A DNA stretch of 64,000 bases, taken from assembly GCA_003116995.1 (NCBI GenBank), contig BDSL01000134.1:62001-126000 (forward strand), read 5' to 3'. The notes beneath the pieces were generated by a model, which did not search any database, was not told the origin of the DNA, and saw nothing but the letters and a program-made list of their open reading frames with translations. Every line of letters begins with the position of its first letter. The stretch's first letter is position 1. A program made the position numbers and the translations under genes. The stretch comes from Yamagishiella unicocca. Its lineage: Eukaryota; Chlorophyta; Chlorophyceae; Chlamydomonadales; Volvocaceae. Below, piece by piece: positions 35,962 to 46,171 of this stretch.

Positions 35962-36328
35962 TGTAAAGGCGATACGCGCACGCACTCGGGCGTGGTTAAC
36001 CTAGCTGCATGACTGCCACTGCTCGGAGTGCACGTCAGGGGCTGGTTCGAGAATGAGTCCGAGTTCAGCCTAGCATCCCGGTCCTGCCTCAATGCGCAAG
36101 GGCCAGACTTCACGAGAAGTAGCTCACTGTATACGTTACACAACTGTGGGTTCGATTCCAGGCAGTCGCGGACTGCCTGGCACAGGGACAACACGGTCCC
36201 TTAGCACCGGCGCATCGCAACGCTCGTACGGCAATAACGGATCCACTTCGACACTGCAGTCCACGCACTTAGAACCGTGACTACAGCTAAGTGACTACAC
36301 TGTGTCAATCACGCACTGTGTCACGACA
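35962..36328. repeat. 367-bp split direct repeat, first copy
   Basis: Identical by eye and in length to 38608-38974. Contains a perfect 10-bp stem with a 3-nt loop (CCAGGCAGTC-GCG-GACTGCCTGG at 36158-36180), directly preceded by GGGTTCGATTCC, a match to the RNA polymerase III B-box. Confidence 0.95.
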
Positions 36329-36330
36329 GC

Positions 36331-36381
36331 TGTCGCGACACAGTCCTGGCAACGGCAATCCTCGTATGCAGGCAACAGACT
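36331..36381. repeat. 51-bp split direct repeat, internal copy
   Basis: Same sequence as the outer left end 35911-35961 (TGTCGCGACACAGTCCTGGC onwards). It is joined to the preceding 367-bp repeat by the dinucleotide GC. Confidence 0.95.
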
Positions 36382-36470
36382 CCCCCCCCAGCTGAGACAC
36401 TGGGTCGAGGATGAACACACTCTACCCTGAGCTGAGTAAGCCCGCATCTACAACAGCACGAACTAACCAC

Positions 36471-38305
36471 TCAGGTGAGGATCCATGGGTCACTGGGCCC
36501 CAAGTCCACCTTCAACAGCTGCTCTCGCAACGCCTTGGTACGGAATACGACCAGCCACAGGCAGCGTCGGCCCATCCGCCCGCGCGGTAGACCTGTAAGC
36601 AGAGCCAGCCGGCCCGCCAAACTCAAAGACCTAAGGTACTCACGCCGGATTGGTGGCGCATCCGTAACGTATCCCCCGGGGACATGAAACGCGACAACCG
36701 GCGCAAAACAGACGGCCAAAGGCAAGGCGATATCCAGGACTGCGAACCATGGTGACGCCACGATAGCATCAAAGTGCCAGACATCGCGCACACGACGATA
36801 AAACCCAGGCTGTAAAGCATCTTCGTGACGCTCAGCCACACACGCCACAGAAATATCATTCCGCAGGACACTGAAACCCGCACTGCTCAGCACCTTGGCA
36901 ATAGTGCCCGTGCCGCTCCAGGGATCCAAGACCCCATTGCACTGCCCAAGATCCACGCAACGCAGCAGTGGCTCTATCTCGCACGCAAGTGTCTCCACAC
37001 ACTCAGGGTGGCCAGCATTCGGCTGTCCCTCCCGCTGCAGAAACAATGAACCTCCGGGCACACGATTCACCAACCGCCCCACGTGGGCAGTGGACGGCTC
37101 AGCCCCAGGCATCAGCCAGCGCAACGCAGCGGTGACTCCCACGGCGTCCCCAAGCGCCCACGTGTCGGGCAGCTCCGAAGCAACGACCGCAAGTGCAGAG
37201 CGCCGGCCGCCGTTCCGCTTGGCTTCCACCCCCTTCACCTCCTCCTCCTCGCGCAGGCAACTTCGCAGTCCCCGCATATCCACTCGCTCAACACTTCCAT
37301 CATCATAACGCACCTCGCACGGCCTGTCGTCGGCCATATTGTTCAGACAGCTGCTCAACCCGGTAATGAGCGCCCTCACCGCGGAGGGAACCAGCTTCGG
37401 CGCTGGTGGCTTCGGATCTGAATCATCGTAAATAAAGGTGAGCTTGGGTATCGTCCCAGGAGCTCTCCTCAGGACTGCGGCTCACAGGGCAACACGGTGG
37501 TCTCGTACCAGCTGCAGCGCGGTTCGCTGCAGCTCTGCCATGCCCCCTTGCGCCACTGTCATCGGGCCATCGGGCCAGGTCATTCAGACAGCTGCTCAAC
37601 CCGGTAATGAGCGCCCTCACCGCGGAGGGAACCAGCTTCGGCGCTGGTGGCTTCGGATCTGAATCATCGTAAATAAAGGTGAGCTTGGGTATCGTCCCAG
37701 GAGCTCTCCTCAGGACTGCGGCTCACAGGGCAACACGGTGGTCTCGTACCAGCTGCAGCGCGGTTCGCTGCAGCTCTGCCATGCCCCCTTGCGCCACTGT
37801 CATCGGGCCATCGGGCCAGGTCATTCAGACAGCTGCTCAACCCGGTAATGAGCGCCCTCACCGCGGAGGGAACCAGCTTCGGCGCTGGTGGCTTCGGATC
37901 TGAATCATCGTAAATAAAGGTGAGCTTGGGTATCGTCCCAGGAGCTCTCCTCAGGACTGCGGCTCACAGGGCAACACGGTGGTCTCGTACCAGCTGCAGC
38001 GCGGTTCGCTGCAGCTCTGCCATGCCCCCTTGCGCCACTGTCATCGGGCCATCGGCTGGCCGCTCGCTGGTGTGGGGCAGTACACCCCCCTCTGCTGTCG
38101 GCAGCGCGCCAACAGCAGCACTGAACCTCGGGACGCAGCGCGCACGGAACCTCGATGGGCACGCCCATCCAGTTTCCTCCAGCGCTCTCAAGCCACCAGC
38201 AAACTTGGGCGGATAGTTGCTTATGCTCATGTTCTCCTCGTCGCGCACCGCGCGTGCGTGCCCAGGGCACAAGCACGGTTCGACGGATGGGCTCGGCTCC
38301 AGCAA
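36471..38305 (-). CDS. Retroelement methyltransferase gene
   Basis: The main open frame (36471-37379, 302 codons) carries SAM-binding motif I as GVLDPWSGTGTIAKVL (residues 149-164) and a motif-IV-like DAIVASPWF (residues 204-212), where ASPW replaces the usual DPPY/NPPW. This is followed by GLPRGRMGRRCLWLVVF. Just upstream is VRYDDGSVERVDM, a Tudor/chromo-like acidic strand pattern. Amino-methyltransferase domains are known in DIRS-type elements of volvocine algae and elsewhere. Upstream exons are likely: 38305 to about 37970 (ending MTVAQGGMAELQRTALQLVR, donor GTGAGC) and a small exon PKPPAPKLVPSA between CAG and GTGAGG. The splicing is inferred. Substrate unknown; DNA adenine methylation is only an analogy. 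Confidence 0.6.
37342..38056. repeat. 241-bp tandem triplication inside the element
   Basis: Starts at 37342, 37583 and 37824 with TTCAGACAGCTGCTCAACCC. The copies are essentially identical. Each unit contains, on the minus strand, the end of one exon, a 71-bp intron and a small exon. Confidence 0.95.
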
Positions 38306-38607
38306 CCTCGGCTAGAGGGTCTTCGGCACCCTCGGCTAGAGGGCCTTCGACACTCAGTCCCGGAAGGGGAGAGCCTTGACCTTGTTGCTCCCCTAAGAAC
38401 CGGGCTGGGTCCTCAGAGGATCCAGGCTCGCCGACATTGACGTCATCGGCTCCTCCACTCGTTTCCGGCTCGGCCCCTCTTCGCCCTCGCCCGGTCAGTC
38501 TGCCAGGTTGACTTGTCGTAGTCTAATCCAGGTTCTTGGACAGCTCCAGAGCCTTGCCGAAGTCCACCGTTGAGCCGCCGATGCTCACATGTTTGAGTCC
38601 GCGACTG

Positions 38608-38974
38608 TGTAAAGGCGATACGCGCACGCACTCGGGCGTGGTTAACCTAGCTGCATGACTGCCACTGCTCGGAGTGCACGTCAGGGGCTGGTTCGAGAAT
38701 GAGTCCGAGTTCAGCCTAGCATCCCGGTCCTGCCTCAATGCGCAAGGGCCAGACTTCACGAGAAGTAGCTCACTGTATACGTTACACAACTGTGGGTTCG
38801 ATTCCAGGCAGTCGCGGACTGCCTGGCACAGGGACAACACGGTCCCTTAGCACCGGCGCATCGCAACGCTCGTACGGCAATAACGGATCCACTTCGACAC
38901 TGCAGTCCACGCACTTAGAACCGTGACTACAGCTAAGTGACTACACTGTGTCAATCACGCACTGTGTCACGACA
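38608..38974. repeat. 367-bp split direct repeat, second copy
   Basis: Matches 35962-36328 without visible differences. Forms the right end of the element, ending GTCACGACA next to GACG. Confidence 0.95.
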
Positions 38975-39948
38975 GACGAGACATGACGCCGCCGCCGCTG
39001 CTGCTAATGCTGGTGGCCAAGGCTTGCGTCCCCGTCATCGTCGTACGTTAGATCTTGGGAGCTCGACGGCCTAATAAATAACTGGTACGTGCGTTCCAAT
39101 GGAGGGAGTAGGCAGGCGCGGGGCCGTTACATGGTTGGCTTAAATGGAACGCTCGTCCTGCGGCACGTGTGGGTTTGGCTTTGGGTTTTTTTTCGTTGGC
39201 CTTTGACGGAAGGTAAGCAGGAGTCGATTAGGGTTTTGTTACCGTACTTTCATCCCTCGCGGATATGTGAACTGGACTCAGTGCTTCATGTTGCTTGATG
39301 CTCCCTGTCGCTTCGCTTTCGTTCCTGATGACTAATAACACGACCTTTGCCCAACTACTACTGGTCCCCGCCGCAGGCTCGGGGATTGCTCCTGGCGATG
39401 CGGCAATGACGAGACATGACGCCGCCGCCGCTGCTGCTAATGCTGGTGGCCAAGGCTTGCGTCCCCGTCATCGTCGTACGTTAGATCTTGGGAGCTCGAC
39501 GGCCTAATAAATAACTGGTACGTGCGTTCCAATGGAGGGAGTAGGCAGGCGCGGGGCCGTTACATGGTTGGCTTAAATGGAACGCTCGTCCTGCGGCACG
39601 TGTGGGTTTGGCTTTGGGTTTTTTTTCGTTGGCCTTTGACGGAAGGTAAGCAGGAGTCGATTAGGGTTTTGTTACCGTACTTTCATCCCTCGCGGATATG
39701 TGAACTGGACTCAGTGCTTCATGTTGCTTGATGCTCCCTCTCGCTTCGCTTTCGTTCCTGCCGTGATGACTGATAACACGACCTTTGCCCAACTACTACT
39801 GGTCCCCGCCGCAGGCTCGGGGATTGCTCCTGGCGATGCGGCAGTGACGAGACATGACGCCGCCGCCGCTGCTGCTAATGCTGGTGGCCAAGGCTTGCGT
39901 CCCCGTCATCGTCGTACGTTAGATCTTGGGAGCTCGACGGCCTAATAA
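38975..39948. repeat. Satellite B, right part
   Basis: Resumes the interrupted unit at GACGAGACATGACG and continues with units at about 39130 (433-bp class, with private changes CTCCCTGTCGC and GGCAATGACG) and 39563 (437-bp class). The array ends after CCTAATAAAT at 39948. Confidence 0.95.
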
Positions 39949-41482
39949 ATATGTATGCACACCACGACGCGCCCGCGTGCATCGCAAATGAATGAGGAAG
40001 TGAGAACCATCCGCGCGTAAGGGCCTTATGCGACCCGCCCTCACCCTCGACGACTTCCCTCCTCTCTTATGCCACACTCTCGCGGCAAGCATTCGCGAGG
40101 CAGTGGGCTGAGGCAGCGGTCACTGTCGTGCCATCCATAGGGTAATGGTTGTGATCCAGTTGTTGCAGCCTTTGCTTGCATCAGGCGTTTTTCGGCGAAT
40201 GGGATGTTTTCGGCCGTTGGCCCCACTTCGTCTCGCCCGAATGCGTGTTTGACGAAGATGCCTGGCCGGTGACCCGTGGGTCTTAGCCTGGCAGCGGGCA
40301 GGAGAACAGCGCCCTTGGCGTCACCACGCACCGCCACACCCGGAGAAAGCGAGTCCGCAATGCCACTCACTAAAGCGTGCCGCGCACTGTTCGGCTCTCT
40401 CGTTTCAACGACTCGCCCTCCGACCTCATGCGCGCCTTTTTACGCGCCCTCCATATTCATGAAGCCCAGCCCGGCCGGGCGAGGAACAACGCAGTCGGCG
40501 CCGTCGCTCCCGCCCTCGACCGCCAACACCTCCCAGATGCCTGGACTCCACGACACCCCAACTGCGGTATTGGCGCTGTGCCCTAGACTGTACGGCGCCC
40601 TCAGTTCTGGAGCCCAACTGGACCCGCACCAGCGGGCTCTCAGTGGGCTCGTCCTCGCCTGCGCTTCCTTCAAGGGCCCGCCCCCAGTAACGGTTGGCAG
40701 CTCCCCGCCGCTCTGCCGGGCCGAGGGTGTCGCGCCACCCTGGAGCCGGTCCTCACGGCGTCGCGCCAGCAGCCAACCTGCGAGGCGGCTCGGCTCGAAC
40801 CCCGGCTGTGTGACTGGCGACGCCTCCGGGGCTGTCGTCGCCGGGGTTCAGGGCCTGGCAGACCACAGCCCGAGCTACTAGTGCGGCTGGAGGCTGCAGG
40901 ACACGAGCCAGTCCAGCACCGTGCATGTTGTACCACGAGTCCTATAGGTGGTAGTGATAACTACCAGTGGAGCTCTTCACCCTGGTTTATCTTTGGCGGG
41001 GGCTCGAAGGGGGGGCTGCCGACAACGGCATGCGGGCTGGCGGGGGGCTTACGCGGGCAGCCAGTGTCTTCAGCCCCGCCTCGCCCGTCGGAGGCAGGCG
41101 AGCCGGACAGGGCATGTCTGGAGGCGGCAGCAGCAGCAGCACCGACGCTCGGACGGGACCCGTGGGTCGGCGTCTCGCGCGGCTGCTTGTGTGGCAGCCG
41201 CCGCACCTCGCCGCGCGGCGGCCGTCCCGGCCGCTGACGCGCAACCGCAACTGCAACCGCTGTGCCCGATTCCGTTGCGGGATCCGCCGCCTCCGGGTCA
41301 CGATCTTGACGTATGCGGTGTACGACTATTCGCGCTCAGCGCCACCGCCGCCGCCAGCGCAAGCACCTGGCGCCCTGCGGCTCCAGCGCCGCCGTGCGCA
41401 GCCCCGCCGTCTCCGCCGCCGTCGCCCGCCGTGCGGTCCTCCTCCGGCGTCGGCGGCAGGCGGTGGCAGTGCTGCGCCCCCG
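39949..41482. other. No gene resolved; one plus-strand open frame
   Basis: 40276-40881 (+) is open for 201 codons and includes LCPRLYGALSSGAQLDPHQR and ALSGLVLACASFKGPPPVTV, moderately protein-like but of unknown family. The rest is GC-rich sequence open in several frames. Confidence 0.3.
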
Positions 41483-42570
41483 CTACATACGGGACCCGGG
41501 CTCGATGACCAACAGGGGCTGGGCCTGAGCGTCCGAGCGCGCCGGCGACCGGACGTCGCCGCCTTCGTCGCCGGATCCCGATCCAGGTCCAGATCCACAG
41601 CTCGATCTCCCCGCGTCGCCGCCGTCTAGCGGTGCGGTCTCTCCCCCACCTGGCCCTCCCCCTAACAGTTCTCCCAAGGCTCCGGAACCAACCCCCCGGG
41701 TCCCCGCTGACAGAGCCTGCGGATGCACCTTGCTGCTTCCGGAGCTGCTGCGGCGCCCTAGCGGCCATCTGGATGGAGCGCCAGGGGCGGGTGCATGTGG
41801 GCGCCCGTGGGGGAGGAGGCAGGCGGGCTGGGCCGGAGAGAGCCCGAGCGGGGGGGCCAGGGCTGGGCGAGGACATCAACAGCGGCGGCGGTGGCGTCAG
41901 CTGGCGGCGATGCCGACACTGGCGGCGCGGACTAGCCGGCGGCTGACGCGCTGGCCACAAGCGGCGGCAGCGCCAGCGGTTTCGGACAGTGCCGTACTGG
42001 CAGGTCATACCAGTCGCCCCCGGCGTCCAGATCGCCGCCATCGTGCCACGGCGGCGGCGCCGCCGCGCCGTACACTCCGTGGGTCGGCGGCGGTCCAGCA
42101 GCGCGGGCGACGCCAGCAGCCGCAGTGATGTTGGCGGCGCTAAGGGTGGCGGTGACGTCAACGCCTGGGTGGGACCCACGTAGCGGCCCGCCGCCACGTT
42201 GGCAGCGGCGGTTCGAGCCATGCCGCTGCTGCGTGCCGCCGCCGTTGGTCGCCAGCCGCAGCGCCGCTAGGTGCTCCTGCACCAGCGCCGCCACCTCCGC
42301 CGCCGGCCACTCCTGGCGGTCCAGGCCGGTGGCGCGCGACGCCGCCGCTGCGTCAGCGTCAGCCCACAGCAGCTCCAAATGCTGCAGGGACGAGCACCGT
42401 CGTACCGCCGCGGACGAGCTGGTGCCCGCCGCGGCGGCGGAGTCAGACGCGACGACGGCGGAGCAGTAGCTGCCTTGGTCGGCGACACCGCAGGGGTTGC
42501 CGTACGGGGTGTACGGCAGCTGCAGCAGCTCCGCCGCCGCGAGCGGGTGGTGCTTCAGGAGTGCTAGCAT
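41483..42570 (-). CDS. Hypothetical protein, first exons
   Basis: The minus frame from ATG at 42570 reads MLALLKHHPLAAAELLQLPY, TPYGNPCGVADQGSYCSAVV, later SSLQHLELLWADADAAAASR, EWPAAEVAALVQEHLAALRL and GGDWYDLPVRHCPKP, then a stop at 41932. A second coding-like stretch in another frame (about 41760-41483) ends AQPLLVIEPGSRM at a possible donor (AT|GTAGCG). The N-terminal half looks like real protein with Ala/Ser-rich loops typical of these algae. Family and downstream exons unknown. Confidence 0.4.
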
Positions 42571-42693
42571 CGTGGAAGGGTCGAGGCTGGCGAGGTGGTG
42601 CTGGTGGGGGGGCTGCTACACCAGCCCGGGGGGCTGAATATTCACACACACATTAATTTTATGTGTGGCAACTCGAAAGGATTGTTTGGTGGC

Positions 42694-43136
42694 TCACTGC
42701 AGTGTGGAACAAGCTGGCCCTAATAATAAGTCCCTACACCCCCAGCACGCTCCCCGATGGCCATCGCCACCGCAAGGGAACTTGTCGTTCAGCAATTGAG
42801 TCAACTGCTCCGGCCATCGTGATGCTTCTGGTAGCAGCGAGTTATTGAAACGGCCTAGTGTGACGCTGCCGCCTGCAGAATGGCACCAGTAGATGACTGG
42901 GCAACCACAGCTAGCTCTTGCGGATAGGTGCAGGCTGCGACGGACGCCTTACCTATCGCTGTCATATTGAGGCAATTCCTATTCTTCAGTTTCTGAAACA
43001 CGTTCGCATACATGGCCAAGTCGCCATAATTTACGGTTGCCTTGGCTATCACATGCCTGGTGAGTGGGATAAAGCTATAGCTTATCCGGAATCCTCCTAG
43101 CAGCAGTAGTAGAGTCGAAATGTTGTAATAAGTCAT
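42694..43136 (-). pseudogene. Truncated inverted copy of the SGNH-hydrolase gene
   Basis: Exon 1 (42953-43136: MTYYNISTLLLLLGGFRISY, SFIPLTRHVIAKATVNYGDL), the first intron and the start of exon 2 closely match 46172-46540 in the opposite orientation. Homology ends at GGCCATCGG (42754), after which the frame reaches TGA at 42694-42696. The intron is 56 bp here against 44 bp in the full gene. The signal peptide and the putative nucleophile block (CHSAGGSVTLG) are kept. The Asn and Asp-His blocks are missing, so no functional hydrolase can be made. Confidence 0.85.
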
Positions 43137-44574
43137 TGTGCAAGAATACAGTGTCAGTGCCAGTGTGCCTGCTTCAGTCCGTGGCGGTACAATAATTCAT
43201 GACGCATAGTTTGAAGAAACTCCACCCATACAGATAATTATAGTCTTCGCAGAGCGCGCGGATTATTCCTTGCGTGCGTACGGGCTGTGCTGTGAAACTG
43301 CAGTGCCGGAACATACAACGCAAATCTTTCACGGCCTGCCTACAATGTTAGCAGTAGTGGCATACAAAACACAAAAATATAGATATATTACGCCCTATCG
43401 ATATCCGCAGGTCGTGCGTTGCGTTAAATGTGACTAGCGTTGCCAGCAAAATTGACACCCGGGCTCCTTTTCCATTGTACGGCCCTTGCTTGGATTGTGA
43501 TAACCAATAATTATTGATTTACGCCGCTCTGTAAACTTCTGCAAGCATCGCGGCAATCAGCTGACTGACCCACGCACAGCAGCGTATGGACACATGCCTT
43601 AATAGCTTGGTCGAGCTCGTTGGAAATATGGCTTAAGCGTGGTTGGAAATTCGCCTCTCTCAGGCCTATTCGTTTAAATCCGATATAAAAATCAGTGGTT
43701 TTCGCTGTTCCCCAAACAATTTCGTGAGGCCTACGGCCGCAAATATTCGCGCATACCGTCGTAAGGGCCAGTCAGCGCCGGTTACAAGCCTCTTACGTAC
43801 GACGATTCGGCTGCTATAGGGAATAATAGAAAGCATGCCTACGCTACTGAAAGTCTGCCGCGTCGGGCAGGAATGGTATTGTGAGACCTTCAGGCAAAGA
43901 ATCAATTTCATCATTACTTTTCTTTAAAGTTTACCGCGTCCTACCTAGCAATTCACAATGTGCATGTGGCTCAAGAGCTGGCTCGCGCGTTTCCTGAAGC
44001 TCCCACGCTCGTCCATCGTACCAGCAGTCTGAATTAGTGTGGCGCGAATCCGCGCGGCCGCATTAGGTGCCGACGGGACATCTCCCGTCCTGTAACAACA
44101 CCTGTCTCTCTGCGCCACCGCCGAAAGGTAAGACTGGCACGTCGGAAAAGAGTGTCAAAAGAGCCACGGGCGGGCGGCCGGGAATCGCGGCGCCTTCTTG
44201 CGATCTCGGATCAGATCCCTTTTTCTCGCTCACAGGTGGCTAACATTCAAATATATTAGAGAAACGAGGCTCCAGAGTCACCAGGCATGCATGCAAAGCA
44301 ATACCGCCTCAAATCCGCCCAACTCCAGCCGCTTTTCCTGCAAGACTGATGAATGACAATTTGCGATCCTTTCTACCTAGAAACGCAGGCGTTAAATTGG
44401 AGCCACCCCGGCAGCGGCAGCCACTAACTGGCCCAGCAGCAGCTCTGCCCGCCCCCTGCCCGCCCGCCCTCGCCGACCCCGGCCCCCCTACTCAAGCCCT
44501 ACGTTCGAGGCTGGCTTGGCACTAGCCCTGGGGGTCCACCAGCGGCCGTGGGAGCCAGACGCCTGGCTCGAGGG
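43137..44574. other. AT-richer region without recognised gene
   Basis: Composition drops visibly against the rest of the window. An 82-codon minus frame (43666-43914) has no recognisable motif. GC content rises again after 44390. Confidence 0.4.
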
Positions 44575-45130
44575 AGACCCTGGTAAATGGCCTATCGTGG
44601 TAAGTGGCCGATAAGCGGCCTACCCATTCGCCCGGGGCAGCCGGTTACCAGGGTAGGCCGCTTATCGGCCATTCGCCGATAACCGGCATACCCCGGTAAC
44701 TGGCCTGCCCCATAATCTGGCCGATAACCAGCGTATCCCTGTAACCGGCTGCCCCAGGTAACTGGCCAATAACTGGCTAACCCTGGTAACTGGCCTACCC
44801 CATAAACTGGCCGATAACCAGCCCACCCCGGTAACTGGCCTACCCCTGTAACTGGCCGATAACTGGCTTACCCCGGTAACCAGCTGCCCCGCTAACTGGC
44901 CGATAACCGGCCTACCCCGGTAACTGGCTTACCCCGGTAACTGGCCGATGGCCGGCCTACCCTGGTAACCTGCTGCCCTCGGTTACTGGGGCCGGTAACC
45001 GGCCTACCCGGTAACCGGCTGCCTTCCCAGATGACGGCGGGGTCGTTATCGAAGTTGCACAAATAGGGGCCGGTTTGCGAAGACCCCGGTAATCGGCCTC
45101 CCCGGTAACCGAACCCCCCCGCAAACCGGC
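44575..45130. repeat. Degenerate minisatellite (GGTAACTGGCC core)
   Basis: Dozens of imperfect copies of CCCCGGTAACTGGCCTA and CTGGCCGATAACCGGC at spacings of about 17-20 bp, strongly diverged from each other. Confidence 0.85.
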
Positions 45131-46171
45131 CCATAACCTGGGTGAACGCTGCCATAGGGCTCTGCGTTCAGACCGCGGGTCGGGAGTCATCAGGGTGGCT
45201 CGCCTGCTCCTCCCGCACTCTCCCCGGCCTACCTCTTACTTATCATATTCGTATACGGCCACTCGACCTTTTATCGTATTTGGAAAGCCACGGGCTTCGT
45301 TCCCGATCACCCGGCCACCTGTCCACTGTCTTCACCGGCTTCCCCTGACACTGCTGCCTGACGCAGCCAGGCGCTACCCCGCGACTGTACGCTCCGCATC
45401 GAGCAGCTCGGCACCAAGGCGGCCCGTGGCGTCCGAGCACACTCGATCCTGCTCCGGCCAAGTGCAGATCCCAGCACCTGGGCCGTACGGGCCCTCGCCC
45501 GTTACCTCACCGCAATGAAGGCCCTGCTCGCCCCAGCCAGCCGTTTCCCCGCTGGACCAACACACGGCCACCTTCGCCGACCCCCGTACAGCGCCTCCAC
45601 CGCGGACGCCCGACTTCGCTAACACCTGCAGAGCATGGGCCTATACGCGAGTGAGACGGCACATAGTGTCCGCCATGGTAACCTCCAGCATGGGGACGCA
45701 TTTGGTTCTCTCCTGCAGACCTCAGATCCGGGACCAGATGCAAGCTCCCTCCGCCGTTGAGGGCTGCCTCCATCCCACCCGCCATGAAGGATCCCGGGCC
45801 GCAGGCACGGGGGAACGGGGCGCCAAACAGAACGAGCTCGAACAGGGCGGGAGGGTGGGGTGTTCGCGAGGATAGCTGAGGCTGCCCGTCGACGGTGCCA
45901 CGGACTGAGGCTGAAGTACGCTTAACTTGTGCGAATCTTAATGATGAAGGCGGGGTTCATTCGACTGCCTTCGGTTACAGCAACTCGGCCAGTCTCGGCC
46001 TATCTACATCGCTAGGCGGGCCCTATCCCTCGGCCTTGGAGCTTCCCTCTTATTGCGGGCCCTATCCAAATACCAGCACTTCAGAAAGTTAAGGGATTGG
46101 AGTTCCTTCGAACTACGTCGTAAATTTTACCGCCACGGAAAAAAGCAGGAACACTGGCTCATTCTTGCACC
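45131..46171. other. No gene recognised
   Basis: Short open frames only. The last 100 bp precede the SGNH gene and presumably include its promoter. No TATA box could be defined. Confidence 0.4.

Larger units (their letters stand above)
35911..38974 (-). mobile_element. TOC1/Kangaroo (DIRS-order)-like split-direct-repeat element
   Basis: The 3064-bp insertion splits one satellite unit. Read on the plus strand the order is A (35911-35961), B (35962-36328), A (36331-36381), internal, B (38608-38974). Read on the minus strand, which carries the gene, this becomes B'-internal-A'-B'-A'. That is the split-direct-repeat layout of PAT/Kangaroo/TOC1-type tyrosine-recombinase retroelements. Both B copies appear identical. 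The outer ends are inverted (TGTCGCGACACAGT against ACTGTGTCACGACA). GACG occurs at both borders (35907-35910 and 38975-38978) but only once in intact satellite units. The internal part encodes a methyltransferase only. There is no room for reverse transcriptase or recombinase, so the copy is probably non-autonomous. Alternative reading: a full copy next to an internally deleted copy. Confidence 0.75.
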
